A stretch of DNA of 64,000 nucleotides from Dendrolimus kikuchii (GCA_019925095.2 CM034402.1:5033501-5097500), one strand, 5' to 3'; numbered from the stretch's first letter, positions 10,046-21,222 are shown. The notes: generated by a model from the letters alone, not told the origin. A program made the numbers and translations.

Positions 10046-10340
10046 AAAAGAAAAAACAGTGTAATTATTATTTATATAATACAAAGGCTTATCGCGAGAT
10101 TTGCTTATATTTACTATAGGCAATTTGTTACAAATCTACACAAGAAAATCTCGCGTGTAATAATAAATTGTGTAATGTAATGAGTTGATGGGTTGGATTG
10201 AATTTAAAGTTTATTTTATTATTTTTAGGGCTTTAAGTAAAACGTTGTTTTAAAAAATGATTTTTTTTTCTTTTTAAATCATTTTAATATCATCAAGAGT
10301 GGCCAGGTAAAATGCATCTATAATGAACGTGTATGTAAGA

Positions 10341-10440
10341 AGAGATTAATAAATGTAGATGAAGTAAAAGAAGTAGCTACGTCTAGATCGTAGAAAGTGG
10401 AAATCCATCGTCTCTGCCTACCCTTGTGAGAAACAAGCGT
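10341..10440 (+). pseudogene. Degenerate RTE-like LINE tail
   Basis: The frame reads RRKWKSIVSAYPCEKQA followed by stop and AATACATATATG. It is a diverged form of the KPKWRSVVRAYPARELA tail of the main RTE-like family, with the same position of the stop and a decayed (TATG)n tail. It is from an older, related subfamily. Confidence 0.5.
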
Positions 10441-11017
10441 GATAATACATATATGTAAATGTAAATATTTTTAAATTGATACAAATTATTTACAATACGG
10501 TACTTAATGTCAAGTCAATTGAGACGCTTTCTGTCATCTTACAAAACGCCGAAGTTCTCCAGATTTTGTACGAGAATAGCAAATCATGACGTCACAACTT
10601 TGTATTAATTATTATTTAAAAATATATTTGAAAAGTAAGATCATGGTATGATATTTTAACAGCTGACATTTTATATGAAAATAATGTTAAACTTTATTGT
10701 TAGCATGTGTCATCTACCCAATCCATCCGTTGAGATTTTAGCTGGAATTTGAAAGTTGATACTTTATATTTATTTTCATAATTTTATAAAGCTTATCGGT
10801 AATATGATAATATACCCAATACGACTAATCTTATTTTATTACCATTATAAAATTTGGAACACATGTATGTTACGGATATAAATTAGATTATAAAAACTAT
10901 GGAGACGTTGAAACAAGTTTAATATGAATATTTTATTGAAACTTGTCAATTTCTCACGGGTATTTAGTATATGATTCTATTATTATTACGATAAATGTTT
11001 AATGCAAATAACTCAAA
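10441..11017. other. No recognised gene
   Basis: AT-rich sequence with no supported feature. Likewise 10046-10340 shows nothing beyond a poly-T run near 10260. Confidence 0.5.
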
Positions 11018-11030
11018 TACCTTTCGTTTT

Positions 11031-11156
11031 CGTGCATGACAAGAGTTATGAATGTCAAAGAAGCAAGTGAGGTGTGTAAGAATAAGCCTGAATGGCGCTC
11101 TGTCGTTCGTGCTTACCCCGCAAGGGAACTGGTGTGAAGTTATGTATGTATGTATG
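11031..11156 (+). mobile_element. RTE-like LINE 3' end with 13-bp target duplication
   Basis: A 126-bp 3' fragment (from CGTGCATGACAAGAG to the (TATG)n tail). TACCTTTCGTTTT is exactly repeated at 11018-11030 and 11157-11169. The ORF tail is intact to its stop (GTGTGA). Only one or two differences from other copies, so it is probably recent. Confidence 0.92.
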
Positions 11157-11169
11157 TACCTTTCGTTTT

Positions 11170-12660
11170 GTAATGGTTCTAGGCACAGGAGACAAAAAAA
11201 AAACTAAATCTGTAGAACTGAAAGAGTTGTTAACTAGTTTTCATAGAATGTAGGAAAAGAGAGTAAATATTCTGCTATTTTCCGTATATTAAAATCTAAA
11301 TGTCGAGGCTTTCAATATTTTCAGCGTTAAAAATAATTTGAAATCTTAACCTTATATTGCTATAAATCATACCAGTATTCTTGGATCATTAACGTCCTCA
11401 CGCGTGTAGTGCCTTTTAGTGAATTGGAAAACGTTCAACTAAGTTTAACTATTACTTAACTTTCTCGTTTAACTTTACCTTAACTACTCTCACTTCCTCG
11501 GCAGGCAAGAGTTTAATTTTCTTTGTTGTTGTTCGAAAAATAGCTATTTATTTTGCGCTTAAACTTTTTATTAACATCGTGCTAATTCTGTTTTCTTTCT
11601 TTCTTTATTAACAAGAAAAATGTGTACGTTACTAGGCGGAATAGAGAGAGAGAGAGAGAGAGAGAGATCATATGTTTTATTTCCTTCATAAAGATGTCGT
11701 CTTTTTCGTCGTTTAATTTAGCAACCAATTTATTATGTACCAACTGACCCGTGCTCACTTCGCTGGAGTCCAATACAAAAATGAGAATAAAATATAGTCT
11801 ATGTCACTCAAAAATAGTGTAGCTTTCTACTATTGAAACAATTTTCAAAATCGGTTCAGTAGTTCAATTGATTACTTCCTACAAACAAACAATCTCACAA
11901 ACTTTACCTCTTTGTAATATTAGTATAATTTCTAATGGAATAGATTTATTTGGATCACAAGATGTTATAAATATTAAAATATGCGTTAAAACAAAAATAC
12001 AAATAAGCAACAAAAACATAAAATGTGGAGAAAGCTTTTAGTCGGTAATCCTTAAACTTCCTATTTTAGAGAGGGCACACATTTGGACTGCGACCTCATA
12101 CATACTGAATTGCGACGACGCCTCGCAATATCGGCACAAAGTGTAAACACAGTGGCGCTTTAACTCGTGCCGATGTTTGCAGGAGAAATGTGTATCGCCT
12201 TAAAACGTTTCTTTATTTTAATGGAACGGTTTTGATACTTGCATATTTAGGCGATAATCGTTTGATATTATAATCAGTAATATTAAGATGACGCGTGGCT
12301 CTGTAATGCTTTGGGGTTTCGAAAAAACTTTTTGATATATGCGGATTACTACCCACTTTTAATAATCTACTAAGGTTAGGAATAAAGTGTATCGTTGGTG
12401 ATGCGTAAAATGAGGTTCAACGCTGTCATTTAGTCTTCGATAGAAATGAGGCAGCTTTATAAAATAAACATATGTTTATAAAAAAATATCATATGTGACT
12501 TAACTTATTAAGTGTCTGCCTATTTTTTCATTTAATTGTGTTTCTTACTTAGATTATGGAGTATTTTCACGAACAAATTTGGGTTTAATGTATGAAATAT
12601 TCTTGTATATACATAACTTATAGATATACAAATAAAAAATATTGAAACTTCGTACAATAA
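11170..12660. other. No recognised gene; (GA)n at 11644-11667
   Basis: Mostly AT-rich unique sequence. It holds a (GA)n microsatellite at about 11644-11667 and a short AATCGGTTCAGTAG...ACAAACAATCTCACA motif (11850-11900), typical of the widespread non-autonomous repeats here. The 63-codon frame across the GA run is low-complexity and not a gene. Confidence 0.6.
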
Positions 12661-12667
12661 AATAAAA

Positions 12668-12790
12668 GACTGGAGCTTACCTCGCTCCGAGGATTAGCCT
12701 CTGTATCCAGCCAAGTAATGCTGCCAGGCTCCTAGGTATAATGCCCAGCGACAGTGGTCTGGTGGGCCTAGACGGGCTTTAGTATAGGTT
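12668..12790 (+). mobile_element. Possible LINE 3' fragment
   Basis: A GC-richer island (TGGAGCTTACCTCGCTCCG ... TAATGCTGCCAGGCTCCTAG ... GTCTGGTGGGCCTAGACGGG) in AT-rich DNA. The composition and phrase resemble LINE 3' ends of moths, but no other copy is in the window and no ORF can be followed. Confidence 0.3.
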
Positions 12791-13063
12791 TTTTTACTAT
12801 TGTATATATATTTTAAAGTGAAACTTTATATAGAAGGAGGGTATTAGGATTGTTCCTGTCACAAAAAAGCGTTACGGCCGCGTGGAGAGAGTAAAAGGTA
12901 TATCGCGTGGTGAGAGGCGGCATAATGTTAGAGTAGACTATGGATGTTTTCTTTTGGTTCCGGGTCGAATTCAGTTTTTTTGTTTGATAAAATAAAATAT
13001 GCATTCATTAAAATGTACCTAACCTAACCAAATCATAATTTGCAATAAACCTGCAAAAAATCG

Positions 13064-13217
13064 AAATGTGTGCTTGGACACATAGTAGAAGATTTTATAA
13101 TGTACTTGTCCAATTTGAAAACCTGCCCGTCAAACTTCAAGTTAAAATTTTGTTGCGATTCGTTTTTCCACTTGTCCGTTGAAGTTTCACTTCTACTATG
13201 CGTCCCAGCACACATTT
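13064..13217. mobile_element. MITE-like element with ~27-bp terminal inverted repeats
   Basis: The left end AAATGTGTGCTTGGACACAT then AGTAGAAG pairs with the right end CTTCTACTATGCGTCCCAGC then ACACATTT, with two mismatches. The inside also has partial self-complementarity (CTTGTCC ... GGACAAG type). It is about 154 bp long and non-coding. The 60-codon frames on both strands merely cross it. No clear target duplication, so the superfamily is open. Confidence 0.65.
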
Positions 13218-14070
13218 TTAAAGTTAGTTTTATTTATAGGATAGTTTTATTTTTAATAGTTTAATGTTTTAAATAAATTACTTCCTTCACATTCGTAAAA
13301 TAACATTTTACGAAGTTATACAAGTTCAGTACAACTTAAATTATTTATATCTTTTATATTCAAACAGTTCTTTGCAATACTGTCATTTCTCGCTAAAAAA
13401 AATTACTTCATAAAATAAAATAAAATACGATAAACTAACGAAGATAAAACGTCACTTATGAAAACCTTTTTAATAATTAACTTCGTTTGTTATTTATTAT
13501 TTTTCATTTCTTTAGTCTTTACAAATTGAAAGATAGAAATAACGTGTCTAAATTTGGCTTAAGGGCGCCCATCATAAACTAATAAGTTGAAATTTAATTA
13601 ATTTTTCGTTATTAAATTGTTTTAGTATGTAATTACGAGTACTGGTAACAAACCTATTAAAAAAAAATAACAAACTATGTCTTATGCCTTAGCATATTAG
13701 TTTTCTTAGAAAATATAGCTATTTCGCATTAGGCTATAAATGTTTTACTTATATCTTCATCAACTTTATTCACCCCCTGTCTTTCATTCAACCCCGTCCT
13801 TCAAGTCACCCTTTAGCCCAAAAATAGCCTTAAACACTATTAGTTCGACCACATAAATCTATGTTATATCCAACCTACGCGCTACGAGTTATTTATCTGA
13901 AACCGTCTTGTCATCTGGTAATGGTTTATATAAAGAAGTGTCACACAGAGTACGATAAACGCAGCAGTTTTTATAGGTTAGCCCTATGAGGGTATTTGCA
14001 GAAAAGTAATCTAATCACACACTTAAACTACCTGGCGTTTTAATCTGAGAATCCATATTTATTTCTACCT
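13218..14070. other. No recognised gene
   Basis: AT-rich unique sequence. A short CACCCCCTGTCTTTCATTC stretch near 13772 is slightly GC-richer but has no features. Confidence 0.5.
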
Positions 14071-14074
14071 ATAC

Positions 14075-14255
14075 AGGTGAATATTTCAAGTCAGCTTTCA
14101 AGGCAAAATCCGCATACGATATTCGAAATAGCGAGAAACACTCAAAATAGTGCCGAGACCGATTTTGACGAAAACTAAATTGGTATGATTAGATTTTTGA
14201 AATATAAATTACCCTTGTCAGGAATCTAACTGGCTGATTTTGAAAAAAATACACA
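14075..14255 (+). mobile_element. Interspersed repeat (GAATATTTCAAG family), copy 1
   Basis: Shares TACGATATTCGAAATAGCG, GAGACCGATTTTGACGAAAAC and TTACCCTTGTCAGGAATC with copies at 14885-14970 (partial), 21465-21640 (+) and 22780-22940 (-). It is non-coding with no TIRs recognised. These copies serve as empty-site controls for the 21-nt insertion at 14927. Confidence 0.65.
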
Positions 14256-14884
14256 TTTGAAGCAGTTTTTTTTTGGCATATCCTTATAATCGTCGCTTGC
14301 TAACCGTGAAAGTAAAATATACATTAAAATTAGATAAATAACACATATTGCACCATCAATATAAAGAGTTACAAATAATGCACAGTTACTATACTATTTT
14401 GGAAAAACAATAGAAGGTCTATTGCCGACAAAATCGATTTGTAAAACTCGCCAATCTGTTAAGAACATGAGCGGCGGGTTAAGCGTCTGTTTCCTTAAAT
14501 TATGGCAGCCTAATCCTAACAATGGGGCATTAATGACGTGATACATTTTAATTATTATTACACCCACATTATATAAATTCTGTAACTAAATGAATAATAA
14601 AATAATCATTTCGGTTTAACCATACGAAATAGATCATTAACGAAATGAATCAACAAAGCAAATATAAAACCCATTTGCTAGAAGGCATGTGTTTAATGCC
14701 CTAAATTTAGAGCGGAAATCAATGGCGCGTCCTATCTCCGCGTGGCGGTTCGTGTGACGAGACCCTAATTAAATCAAATGGGATTGCATGTTCGCTATCT
14801 TTGGAATACTGCGTATCAGAAGATTTACTTATATTTTTTATAGGAATATACTAAGTGTATAATATTATTTATGTATACCTACGT

Positions 14885-14970
14885 AAATGATTTTTCCAAG
14901 TGGCTGATTTAGGTGAAAACTAAAGTACATACATACATAACTTCACGCTAAAGTGGTATCCATTATGTTA
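14885..14970 (+). mobile_element. Partial copy of the same repeat with a 21-nt LINE insertion
   Basis: GGCTGATTTAGGTGAAAACTAAAGT is family sequence. The insertion then interrupts it, and CTAAAGTGGTATCC continues as in 21555-21575 (AACCAAAGTGGTATAT). CTAAAGT is duplicated at 14920-14926 and 14948-14954. Confidence 0.7.
14927..14947 (-). mobile_element. 21-nt micro-insertion of the RTE-like LINE 3' end
   Basis: The 21 nt consist only of the (CATA)n tail and TAACTTCACG, the last bases of the RTE-like family read on the - strand. They are bounded by an exact 7-bp duplication CTAAAGT. Related repeats at 14173 and 21555 lack it. It is the shortest target-primed insertion in the window. Confidence 0.85.
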
Positions 14971-15289
14971 TTATATATTTATCTACCTTAGATACGGATT
15001 CATTTCTGTATTTCAATTTAAATAGAAACGATTTTTTTTAAATAAAACAATTTTAATTGTCAAAAAGCTTTTATAAATGACTTATTTTCCTGATTTTTTT
15101 TTATTTCAAAAAAAGTTTCCATATTTCTTATTTGTATTTCTATTATTTATTTGTACTTTTACAAAAATATTTTATATATTTAACATAAATTTGCCCTTGA
15201 AAATACTTCATAATCTAAAAAACACCATTAAATAAGCAGTTAAAAAAATATATGAAATTTTTTTAGGAATTAAGTTTGTTTATTTTTCA

Positions 15290-15480
15290 AAATTGAAAAA
15301 CAGCAATGAAGTATTGTCGACATTATAAAAAGCACTAAAACTCGAACCCACTTCGAAATGTATCCTAGATAGAACCAGTGTGACGTAAATAGACAGACAG
15401 ACAGACGGGCTGACGGATATGACGATAACAAGAGTTCCCTTGATCCCAATATGGCCACGTAACCTTAATAAAGGTAAAAT
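15290..15480. mobile_element. Interspersed repeat with GACAGACAGACAG motif
   Basis: CGAACCCACTTCGAAATG, GTGACGTAAATAGACAGAC and AACAAGAGTTCCCTTGATCC follow the pattern of a widespread non-autonomous repeat (CAGACAGACGGAC ... AGGGTTCC). The copy is degenerate. Related short pieces are near 3890 and 49900. Short open frames across it on the - strand are not considered genes. Confidence 0.4.
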
Positions 15481-15837
15481 AAGATACGTGCGAAAAATGA
15501 ATGAATACATTATAAAAAAAAACCTCACAATTTCGGTCTGAATTTCTCTGAATTTGTATAAATGTACACCGCTGCGAGGAAGTTCGTGATTATCCGCATG
15601 TCATTTCTTGGTTATTGTTGTGCAATTTACGTAGGAAAATTGTACAAGGGGAAAATGTCATTGTATGTGGGGAACACATATTTACTGAAAAGGCCTTTTG
15701 TCTGCCACCAAAAGTTTGTTTTGATCATATATGCGATTATGTTTTTAACTTCATATCTACTCCGTCTCCTTGTAATATCAAAACAGCAGCTTTTTTCCAA
15801 ATGCATATAAAAGTATATATAATAATTATATAGTAAC

Positions 15838-16128
15838 AGCCCATAACTGTCCCACTGCTGGGCTCGGGCCTCCCACTATATGGGAACGGAGAGTATACCC
15901 GCCACGCTCGTCCAAGGCGGCTTGGCAGGTTTGACACATCGGTTATCTCGATGTGCATGTTGCATCACGATGTTTTCCTTCACCGTTATTAGCACGTGGT
16001 AATTGTAACAAGATGGTCATTAGATCAGAAAACTGCCTAAGTGGTGCATACGTTCCGGCCAGGATCGAACCCGCGCCCTTTGAGTTTAGGACGCGTACGC
16101 TAGCCATTACGCTACCACGACTTACTTA
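15838..16128 (-). mobile_element. tRNA-derived SINE, nearly full length
   Basis: On the - strand it starts AGTCGTGGTAGCGTAATGG (box A-like TAGCGTAATGG) and then has GGGCGCGGGTTCGATCCTGG (box B GGTTCGATCC). It ends with CCCAGCAGTGGGACAGTTAT and GGGCTGTTA. This is an RNA polymerase III tRNA-like head with an unrelated body. Other copies: 37557-37815 (+), 49467-49685 (+), 51292-51440 (- partial) and 40711-40757 (- tail only). A 67-codon frame across it is not a gene. Confidence 0.85.
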
Positions 16129-16134
16129 TAAAAG

Positions 16135-16294
16135 TATATACTGTACTTCTGGCTAATCTCTGAAATGACTGGATCGATTTTGACGTGACTTTTACTGACA
16201 GATAGCTCATGTTATAAGGAGTAACATAGGCTATTTTCTTTTTAAGGCTCCGAGAAAAGAAATTCCATGCGGACGAAGTCGCGGGCACAGCTAG
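16135..16294 (+). mobile_element. Helitron-like non-autonomous repeat
   Basis: CTTCTGGCTAATCTCTGAAATG ... GACTTTTACTGACAGATAGC ... GCGGACGAAGTCGCGGGCAC then AGCTAGT. The short GCG...CGC stem and terminal CTAG are Helitron-like. 16979-17345 is a similar repeat in opposite orientation and 24483-24560 looks like another partial copy. Confidence 0.5.
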
Positions 16295-16439
16295 TCAAAA
16301 CATAAATGTCATACGTTTACTCTCATAGTTAGATAATTGTTGTTTAAGATCCGAGCAAAATCTATTTTACGAAAGCCGTTCTGGTTAGTAAATCCACGTA
16401 ATATTTTTACGTGAGTTTTGACATTAGTTTGAGTTTTGA

Positions 16440-16990
16440 AATTCCTTTCCAGTGACCGATGCTTACAAGCTACATTGGCTGCGTTCCACGTGAGACTTAC
16501 AACGACCATGCTTACGACCGCTATTTTTCCCGTTCCACTTGCTTGCGAGCGTTATAATCATAAACTCAAGTGGAACGGATTTTTTTTTTAATTGCAGGAA
16601 ATCAGCAGACAGCCCACTTGTTGAAAAGCGGTTACCATCGCCTATGGATATTTGCAACACCAAAGGTGCTACAAATGCGCTGCTGCTCTCTTAAGGGAGA
16701 CTGGAACCTGGTCACTAATGCCGGAACACAACTCAAGGTTGTTATGGCGGCATACCTTAGACCAGGGGTGGTAGCCATCCAGTCGGGCAAATGCCCTACC
16801 ACCTGGCTGCGGGCTGTTAAGCCGCCTCTTACGACAGGCCGCCCGGTCGCAGGAAATTGTATTCTTTCTCCGTTCCTGCACGGATAAAATTAATAAGTAA
16901 ATAATAAAATAAAAAACGGATTATGGAGCGATGATGTCATTAATGGCGAAATACATAAAACTAAATGTCATTATGCACTAGAATTCGTCC
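16440..16990. mobile_element. Interspersed repeat interrupted by a SINE-like insertion
   Basis: The flanks (CTTACAACGACCATGC ... CCCGTTCCACTTGCTTGCG ... GTGGAACGGAT, then ACGGATTATGGAGCGATGATG and TCATTAATGGCGAAATAC) match the uninterrupted copy at 18400-18560 (GTGGAACGGATTATGGGGCG). The class is unknown. Confidence 0.7.
16581..16914 (-). mobile_element. SINE-like element (copy B) with 7-bp target duplication
   Basis: Poly-T at 16581-16589 is the poly-A tail read on the + strand. The 5' end is CACGGATAAAATTAATAAG near 16878-16914. AACGGAT is repeated at 16574-16580 and 16915-16921, and the paralogous site near 18510-18520 has a single AACGGAT, which confirms the insertion and its ends. It shows that the element is about 330 bp long. 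Confidence 0.9.
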
Positions 16991-17345
16991 GTGACTTCGT
17001 TCACATTGGACAGGTAACATAGTTTACAGTTGTTTTACAATATTTAAAACCAAAAGGGTTACCACCAGGATTTTGTGATAAAAAAATATATAAATATAAA
17101 GTACCACAAACTTTACGACAGAGAATTTGTTATCGATCAGACAAAATATCGTATCGAAATAAGATTTCAATCTGGCCACTTTAAAACGTTCCTAAGAAAA
17201 TTCCCGCGGGATTATCTACATATAAAGTACCACAGATTTTAAGTCTAAGAATTTGCTACCGATCAACAAAAACCGCATTGGAATCGGCTCAGTACTTTTT
17301 ATGTGTATGTCGAACAAACAGACTGACACAAAAATCTGAAAAATA
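16979..17345 (-). mobile_element. Helitron-like non-autonomous repeat, minus orientation
   Basis: Begins CTAGAATTCGTCCGTGACTT then CGTT (complement of ...ACGGACGAATTCTAG) and contains AGTACCACAGATTTTAAG, GGAATCGGCTCAGTAC and ACAAACAGACTGACAC. The order mirrors the + copy at 16135-16294. Degenerate; ends uncertain. Confidence 0.4.
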
Positions 17346-18165
17346 AAAGATTATAATTTTATTGATATTATTATAGATAGATATTAGTCGATAAAGTACC
17401 ACTTTGCTTCTTTTAACTGTAAAATTTTCTTTCCAGTAGAAAATTTGAACGTGTTTGAAGTTTGAGGTTAGACCATTGAATATAGTGTTTATAGATTTTT
17501 CTTACTAATATGCTAAGTACTTACACATCTTTTAAAACACATACATAAGTGTTTTGCCATTTGAGGGCGGAATACTAAAAAAAAGGGAGTATTTTGTCGC
17601 AGCCGTTTTGCCGCCATTTATCACTGGCCTTTCCATGCCACATGTTTAGTTAGAAATAATATGAACGTGATATACCAGAATACAGTGGTTCATCCAAACT
17701 ACCCTCAGTCACGTATGCAACAAAGGGAACTATGATAAAGGTCCGCTTTTTATTAAAATGTCCAGTGCTCTTTGTCGGTTTTTATTTGTGCCCGCCCTTT
17801 TGAGGCCTAAGTTGGTGGATGGGGCTGGGAAAAAGGGTATTAGGAACTTTGGAACAAAACGAGACCCATGTCCAGAACAGCCGATGGGAATAATATTAAT
17901 AGGCATACGTATGTTTAATATGAGTTTTATTAACCAAATATAAAGGAGGCCTGACATTAACATTCTTATTATGCTCCATGAGTTCCTTCTCTGGGTCTCA
18001 CAATTAATTAAATTTTATAATACGACTATATATCTGTATAGCATTACCATAGCTATGGCAGCATTAGCATATTCATAGTATTCTAATGATTTTTCATTTC
18101 ATCTTTATATTATAAAATTTTAAAATTATTTTTTTGTCACTGAACCCTTCTAAACACCGGGACCA
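17346..18165. other. No recognised gene
   Basis: A GC-richer patch at 17785-17890 (TTTTGAGGCCTAAGTTGG ... GAACAGCCGATGGG) is open in short frames on both strands but has no recognisable protein. The rest is AT-rich. Confidence 0.45.
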
Positions 18166-18167
18166 AT

Positions 18168-18260
18168 ATTAATGAAATATTTTGTGTATGTTCAAGTGGA
18201 TCTCCGCATGGTTTAGATCCAGAATTGAAGCCGGTAGGTGGCGCTGCTGAACTCTGAGTA
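18168..18260 (+). mobile_element. Partial copy of the GGTAGGTGGCGCTG repeat
   Basis: TTTTGTGTATGTTCAAGTGG, TTTAGATCCAGAATTGAAGC and CGGTAGGTGGCGCTGCTG match 39660-39869 and 23540-23759. The 3' CTAG end is lost here. Confidence 0.6.
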
Positions 18261-18399
18261 AATAAAATGTGGTTAAAATTATAAAAGGATTTAAAAAAAT
18301 CAATCTATTTGAATTTCGAATAATATGAAGCGCAGCAGGTGTACGTGACCACTGGCAATTATTTGAATTTGGAATTTTGAATACCACAGATAGTAAAGT

Positions 18400-18840
18400 A
18401 GTAGTAACACAATGGCTACATACCACAAGAGACTCACAACGACCACGTTCACGACCGCGATCTTTCCCGTTCCACTTGCTTGCGGATATTACAATCATAA
18501 ACTGTAGTGGAACGGATTATGGGGCGTTGATGTCATTAACGACGAAATACACAAATATCATTGGTTGATTTGAAAATAGCGCCTTGTTCAATGTCCATCG
18601 ATAGAGAGAATTAATGCTCTGTGCTCAAAGACCACTTCGACCCAACTCTTGACATGAGTCGTTGTGAACGCTGTGTGATCGAAAATAATGACGTCGTTAG
18701 TGACGTTTTCGCCACAACCATAACGACCGCGGTCGCCATGTGGAACGGCAAACGGAGCATTTTTGACGTTGTAAGGAACAGAAAGAGGAACTAAAGGAAT
18801 GCGCTCAATATGCCACAATAGCAGGCAAAGAATCGCGGTA
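18400..18840. mobile_element. Uninterrupted copy of the 16440-16990 repeat
   Basis: AGACTCACAACGACCACG ... CCCGTTCCACTTGCTTGCG ... GTGGAACGGATTATGGGGCG matches 16485-16930 without the SINE. The downstream part (18600-18840) holds another ACGACCGCGGTCGCCATGTG motif. A 76-codon frame on the - strand (18818-18588) lies inside and is not credible as a gene. Confidence 0.5.
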
Positions 18841-18859
18841 TCGAAAATTTTGAAGATCT

Positions 18860-19004
18860 ATATATATAAAATTCTTCTGTTGTCCTTGAACGATTTTGAT
18901 GTCATTTTTTTGTGTGTTTGTGAGCGGATTGTTTAGATAGTATAGATTCAAAATAAGAACCGGTAGGTGAATGTGTGAACCGGTAGGTTTATCGAGCCCG
19001 CTAG
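18860..19004 (+). mobile_element. GGTAGGTG repeat with Helitron-like end
   Basis: Starts TATATATAAAATTCTTCTG, passes TTTTTTTGTGTGTTTGTGAG and AACCGGTAGGTG, and ends GAGCCCGCTAGT. Same family as 23540-23759 and 39660-39869, with internal deletions. Confidence 0.6.
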
Positions 19005-19014
19005 TGCTCTATAT

Positions 19015-19120
19015 AATTTGCACACCACCGTCGTATTTCCTTGCACTATAATCTGGTTTACCTGGAAGAGATCGCTCATAAGCGATAATACTATCCATTA
19101 TTTTAATCTTTACCTATAAA
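19015..19120 (+). mobile_element. LINE 3' end with conserved stem-loop
   Basis: TTTGCACACCACCGTCGTAT and CTGGAAGAGATCGCT-CATA-AGCGATAATAC match 205-415; the ATCGCT/AGCGAT stem is perfect here. It directly follows the CTAGT end of the previous element. Confidence 0.55.
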
Positions 19121-19981
19121 TAATTCTATCTATCTGTTCTTTTCCAATAACACCACTTCGAATTACTTTACTGACATATTGTAAACGTGTGGCCGTCCCG
19201 TTTTGTTACGGCTATTAAAACCTACTGAAGCCTGAAACCAATCCGATACATCCTAAGCTAAATCCTCCGGGCAGTCGCCACAGATAACCAAACGGGTTCA
19301 ATTAAACCCTATTGAGAACCCTACAATAGTAGGATTACTATAAAATCGCCCGCACCATACTTCTAATATGGATTGTAGTGCCCTAAATGGAATAAGCTTT
19401 ATGGGATTATATGTTGGTTGAAAGGATTAATAATAATTATAAATAGTTGTGCAATGAAAAGATTCTACTTTACATTGCACGTATTCTTCAACATTCGAGT
19501 CCAAATATTTCGCTGTGCTGGCTGCTTGTTCTTTGAAGTCTCTTTGCCCGCGTATATCAGAAGAGCTAAGTCACTTGCCATATTTTGTGCTAATGCTATT
19601 TGTTCTGTAATACTTGCAACAACTCAGAAGGGTTTATGGTAATAAAAGAACAGCAACTGGTCACATATTTATAATCAGAGAACCTTACGGTTTTAAAATA
19701 TTACAGACACTGACTTTTTACACTCGACAAGCATTTTTAGAACACCTCGCCATCCCTCCAACAATTTTACAGTATATGAAGCTTAGCAAATTGGCACAAC
19801 CGATAGCGGATTGAAGTCATTGATAAACTATTTTAATTAAAGGGTTATGAATGAAAAGAATTTAATACATTAGGTATTGGTTGGAAATTTTAAAATAAAA
19901 TAAACCGAACACAGCAAAAATCTATCGCGTCTGCCAACATGAAAATAAATTGTAATGAATACCGTCTATATACAATTGAGA
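19121..19981. other. No recognised gene
   Basis: Unique, moderately AT-rich sequence. Open frames of 74 and 66 codons at 19418 and 19614 overlap but show no family motif, and codon use does not differ from the surroundings. Confidence 0.45.
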
Positions 19982-19995
19982 GATTTTGAATTATA

Positions 19996-20488
19996 CATAC
20001 ATACATACATACATCTTATAGGCACGAACAACAGAGTACCATTTAGGCTTATTCTTACACACCTCACTTGCCTCTTTGACATTCATAACTCTTGTCATGT
20101 AAGCTCGTCTGTTCTTAAGGCTCTTGACATCACCTTCTGCTAGTACACGATCAATTTGATCATGGAAGGTGTGTCGTAGCCTTCCACGACTTCTGCATCC
20201 ATCCACTTTTGCATTGTATATTTGTTTAGTCATTCTTTCATCATGCATTCTTTCCACATGCCCGAACCACCGGAGCATTCCTTTCCTTACCTTCACCCCG
20301 ACACCCTTATTCAGACCAACTCTCTTTCTTACTTCGGTATTACGAACGCGGTCCGCGAGCGTCACTCCGCAGATTTTGAGCAGTGCTCGCATCTCAACCG
20401 CGTTTACTGTACTTTCATGCTCTCTCTTCCATACCCAACTCTCGCATACATACGTGAGCGTAGGTACCAGCACCGCGTTGTGTATGGC
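19996..20488 (-). mobile_element. RTE-like LINE 3' end, longest copy, 14-bp target duplication
   Basis: On the - strand the frame reads MLVPTLTYVCESWVWKREHE ... VEMRALLKICGVTLADRVRN ... RKGMLRWFGHVERMHDERMT ... and stays open into the (TATG)n tail, where a deletion removes the usual ARELA end. This is the region just after the reverse transcriptase domain, so no catalytic residues are included. GATTTTGAATTATA is exactly repeated at 19982-19995 and 20489-20502. It is the best in-window representative of the family. Confidence 0.93.
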
Positions 20489-20502
20489 GATTTTGAATTA
20501 TA

Positions 20503-21016
20503 ATCTACACAATTACCACACCATATAAAGGATAAATATTGTTACATAAAATTAAGGTAAATTATAGACAACTACTCTATACAAAACAGCTGCTAATCAC
20601 AGAATAAATAAAAATATAACATTATTATTCAATTAGGGAAATGGCCGATTGTATCGTTTAGAAATAAGAGGGTACATAACAAAATTAATTATTAACTTTA
20701 AAAAGAAACATGACAAGAACAACTATGCTACTAAATAACTGTAACAGTTGTGTGTATTAATTAAGTGCAAAGAATAAAGGCTAGTCACGGCACTTTCTAG
20801 CTCGATGTCACTGGCTGGGCCAGTCTAATAATATACGAGTTATATCATACCGGGCGTTTCATTCTTTTGACAAGATACTACACTATTAAACTAAACTTTG
20901 CATTTTGCTGTCAACATAATATCATTCTTAATTTATTTCCTTATTTTTGTAACTTAATAATATGTAGATATAAAGTTAAAAATTTATTTAAGTGATAAAA
21001 CTGAATTTTGTTTTAG
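20503..21016. other. No recognised gene
   Basis: AT-rich, no repeats recognised. A short GGGCCAGTCTAATAATATAC stretch near 20818 is unremarkable. Confidence 0.5.
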
Positions 21017-21028
21017 GATGAAAATATT

Positions 21029-21222
21029 ACATACATACATAGCTTCACGCCAGTTCCCTTGCAGGGTAGGCACGACCAACAGAGCGCCATTTAGGCCCAT
21101 TCTTACACACCTCACTTGCTTCTTTGACATTCATAACTCTTGTCATGCACGCTCGTCTGTTCTTAAGGCTCCTGACATCACCCTCCGCTAGTACACTATC
21201 AAATTGATCATGGAAGGTGTGT
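21029..21222 (-). mobile_element. RTE-like LINE 3' end with 12-bp target duplication
   Basis: Minus-strand copy from the (CATA)n tail to ATCATGGAAGGTGT. GATGAAAATATT is exact at 21017-21028 and 21223-21234. Coding tail is intact with a few substitutions. Confidence 0.92.

Noticed and set aside
15838..16128. True tRNA gene
   Set aside because: Box A and box B are present but there is no full cloverleaf or acceptor stem; it recurs as a dispersed SINE.
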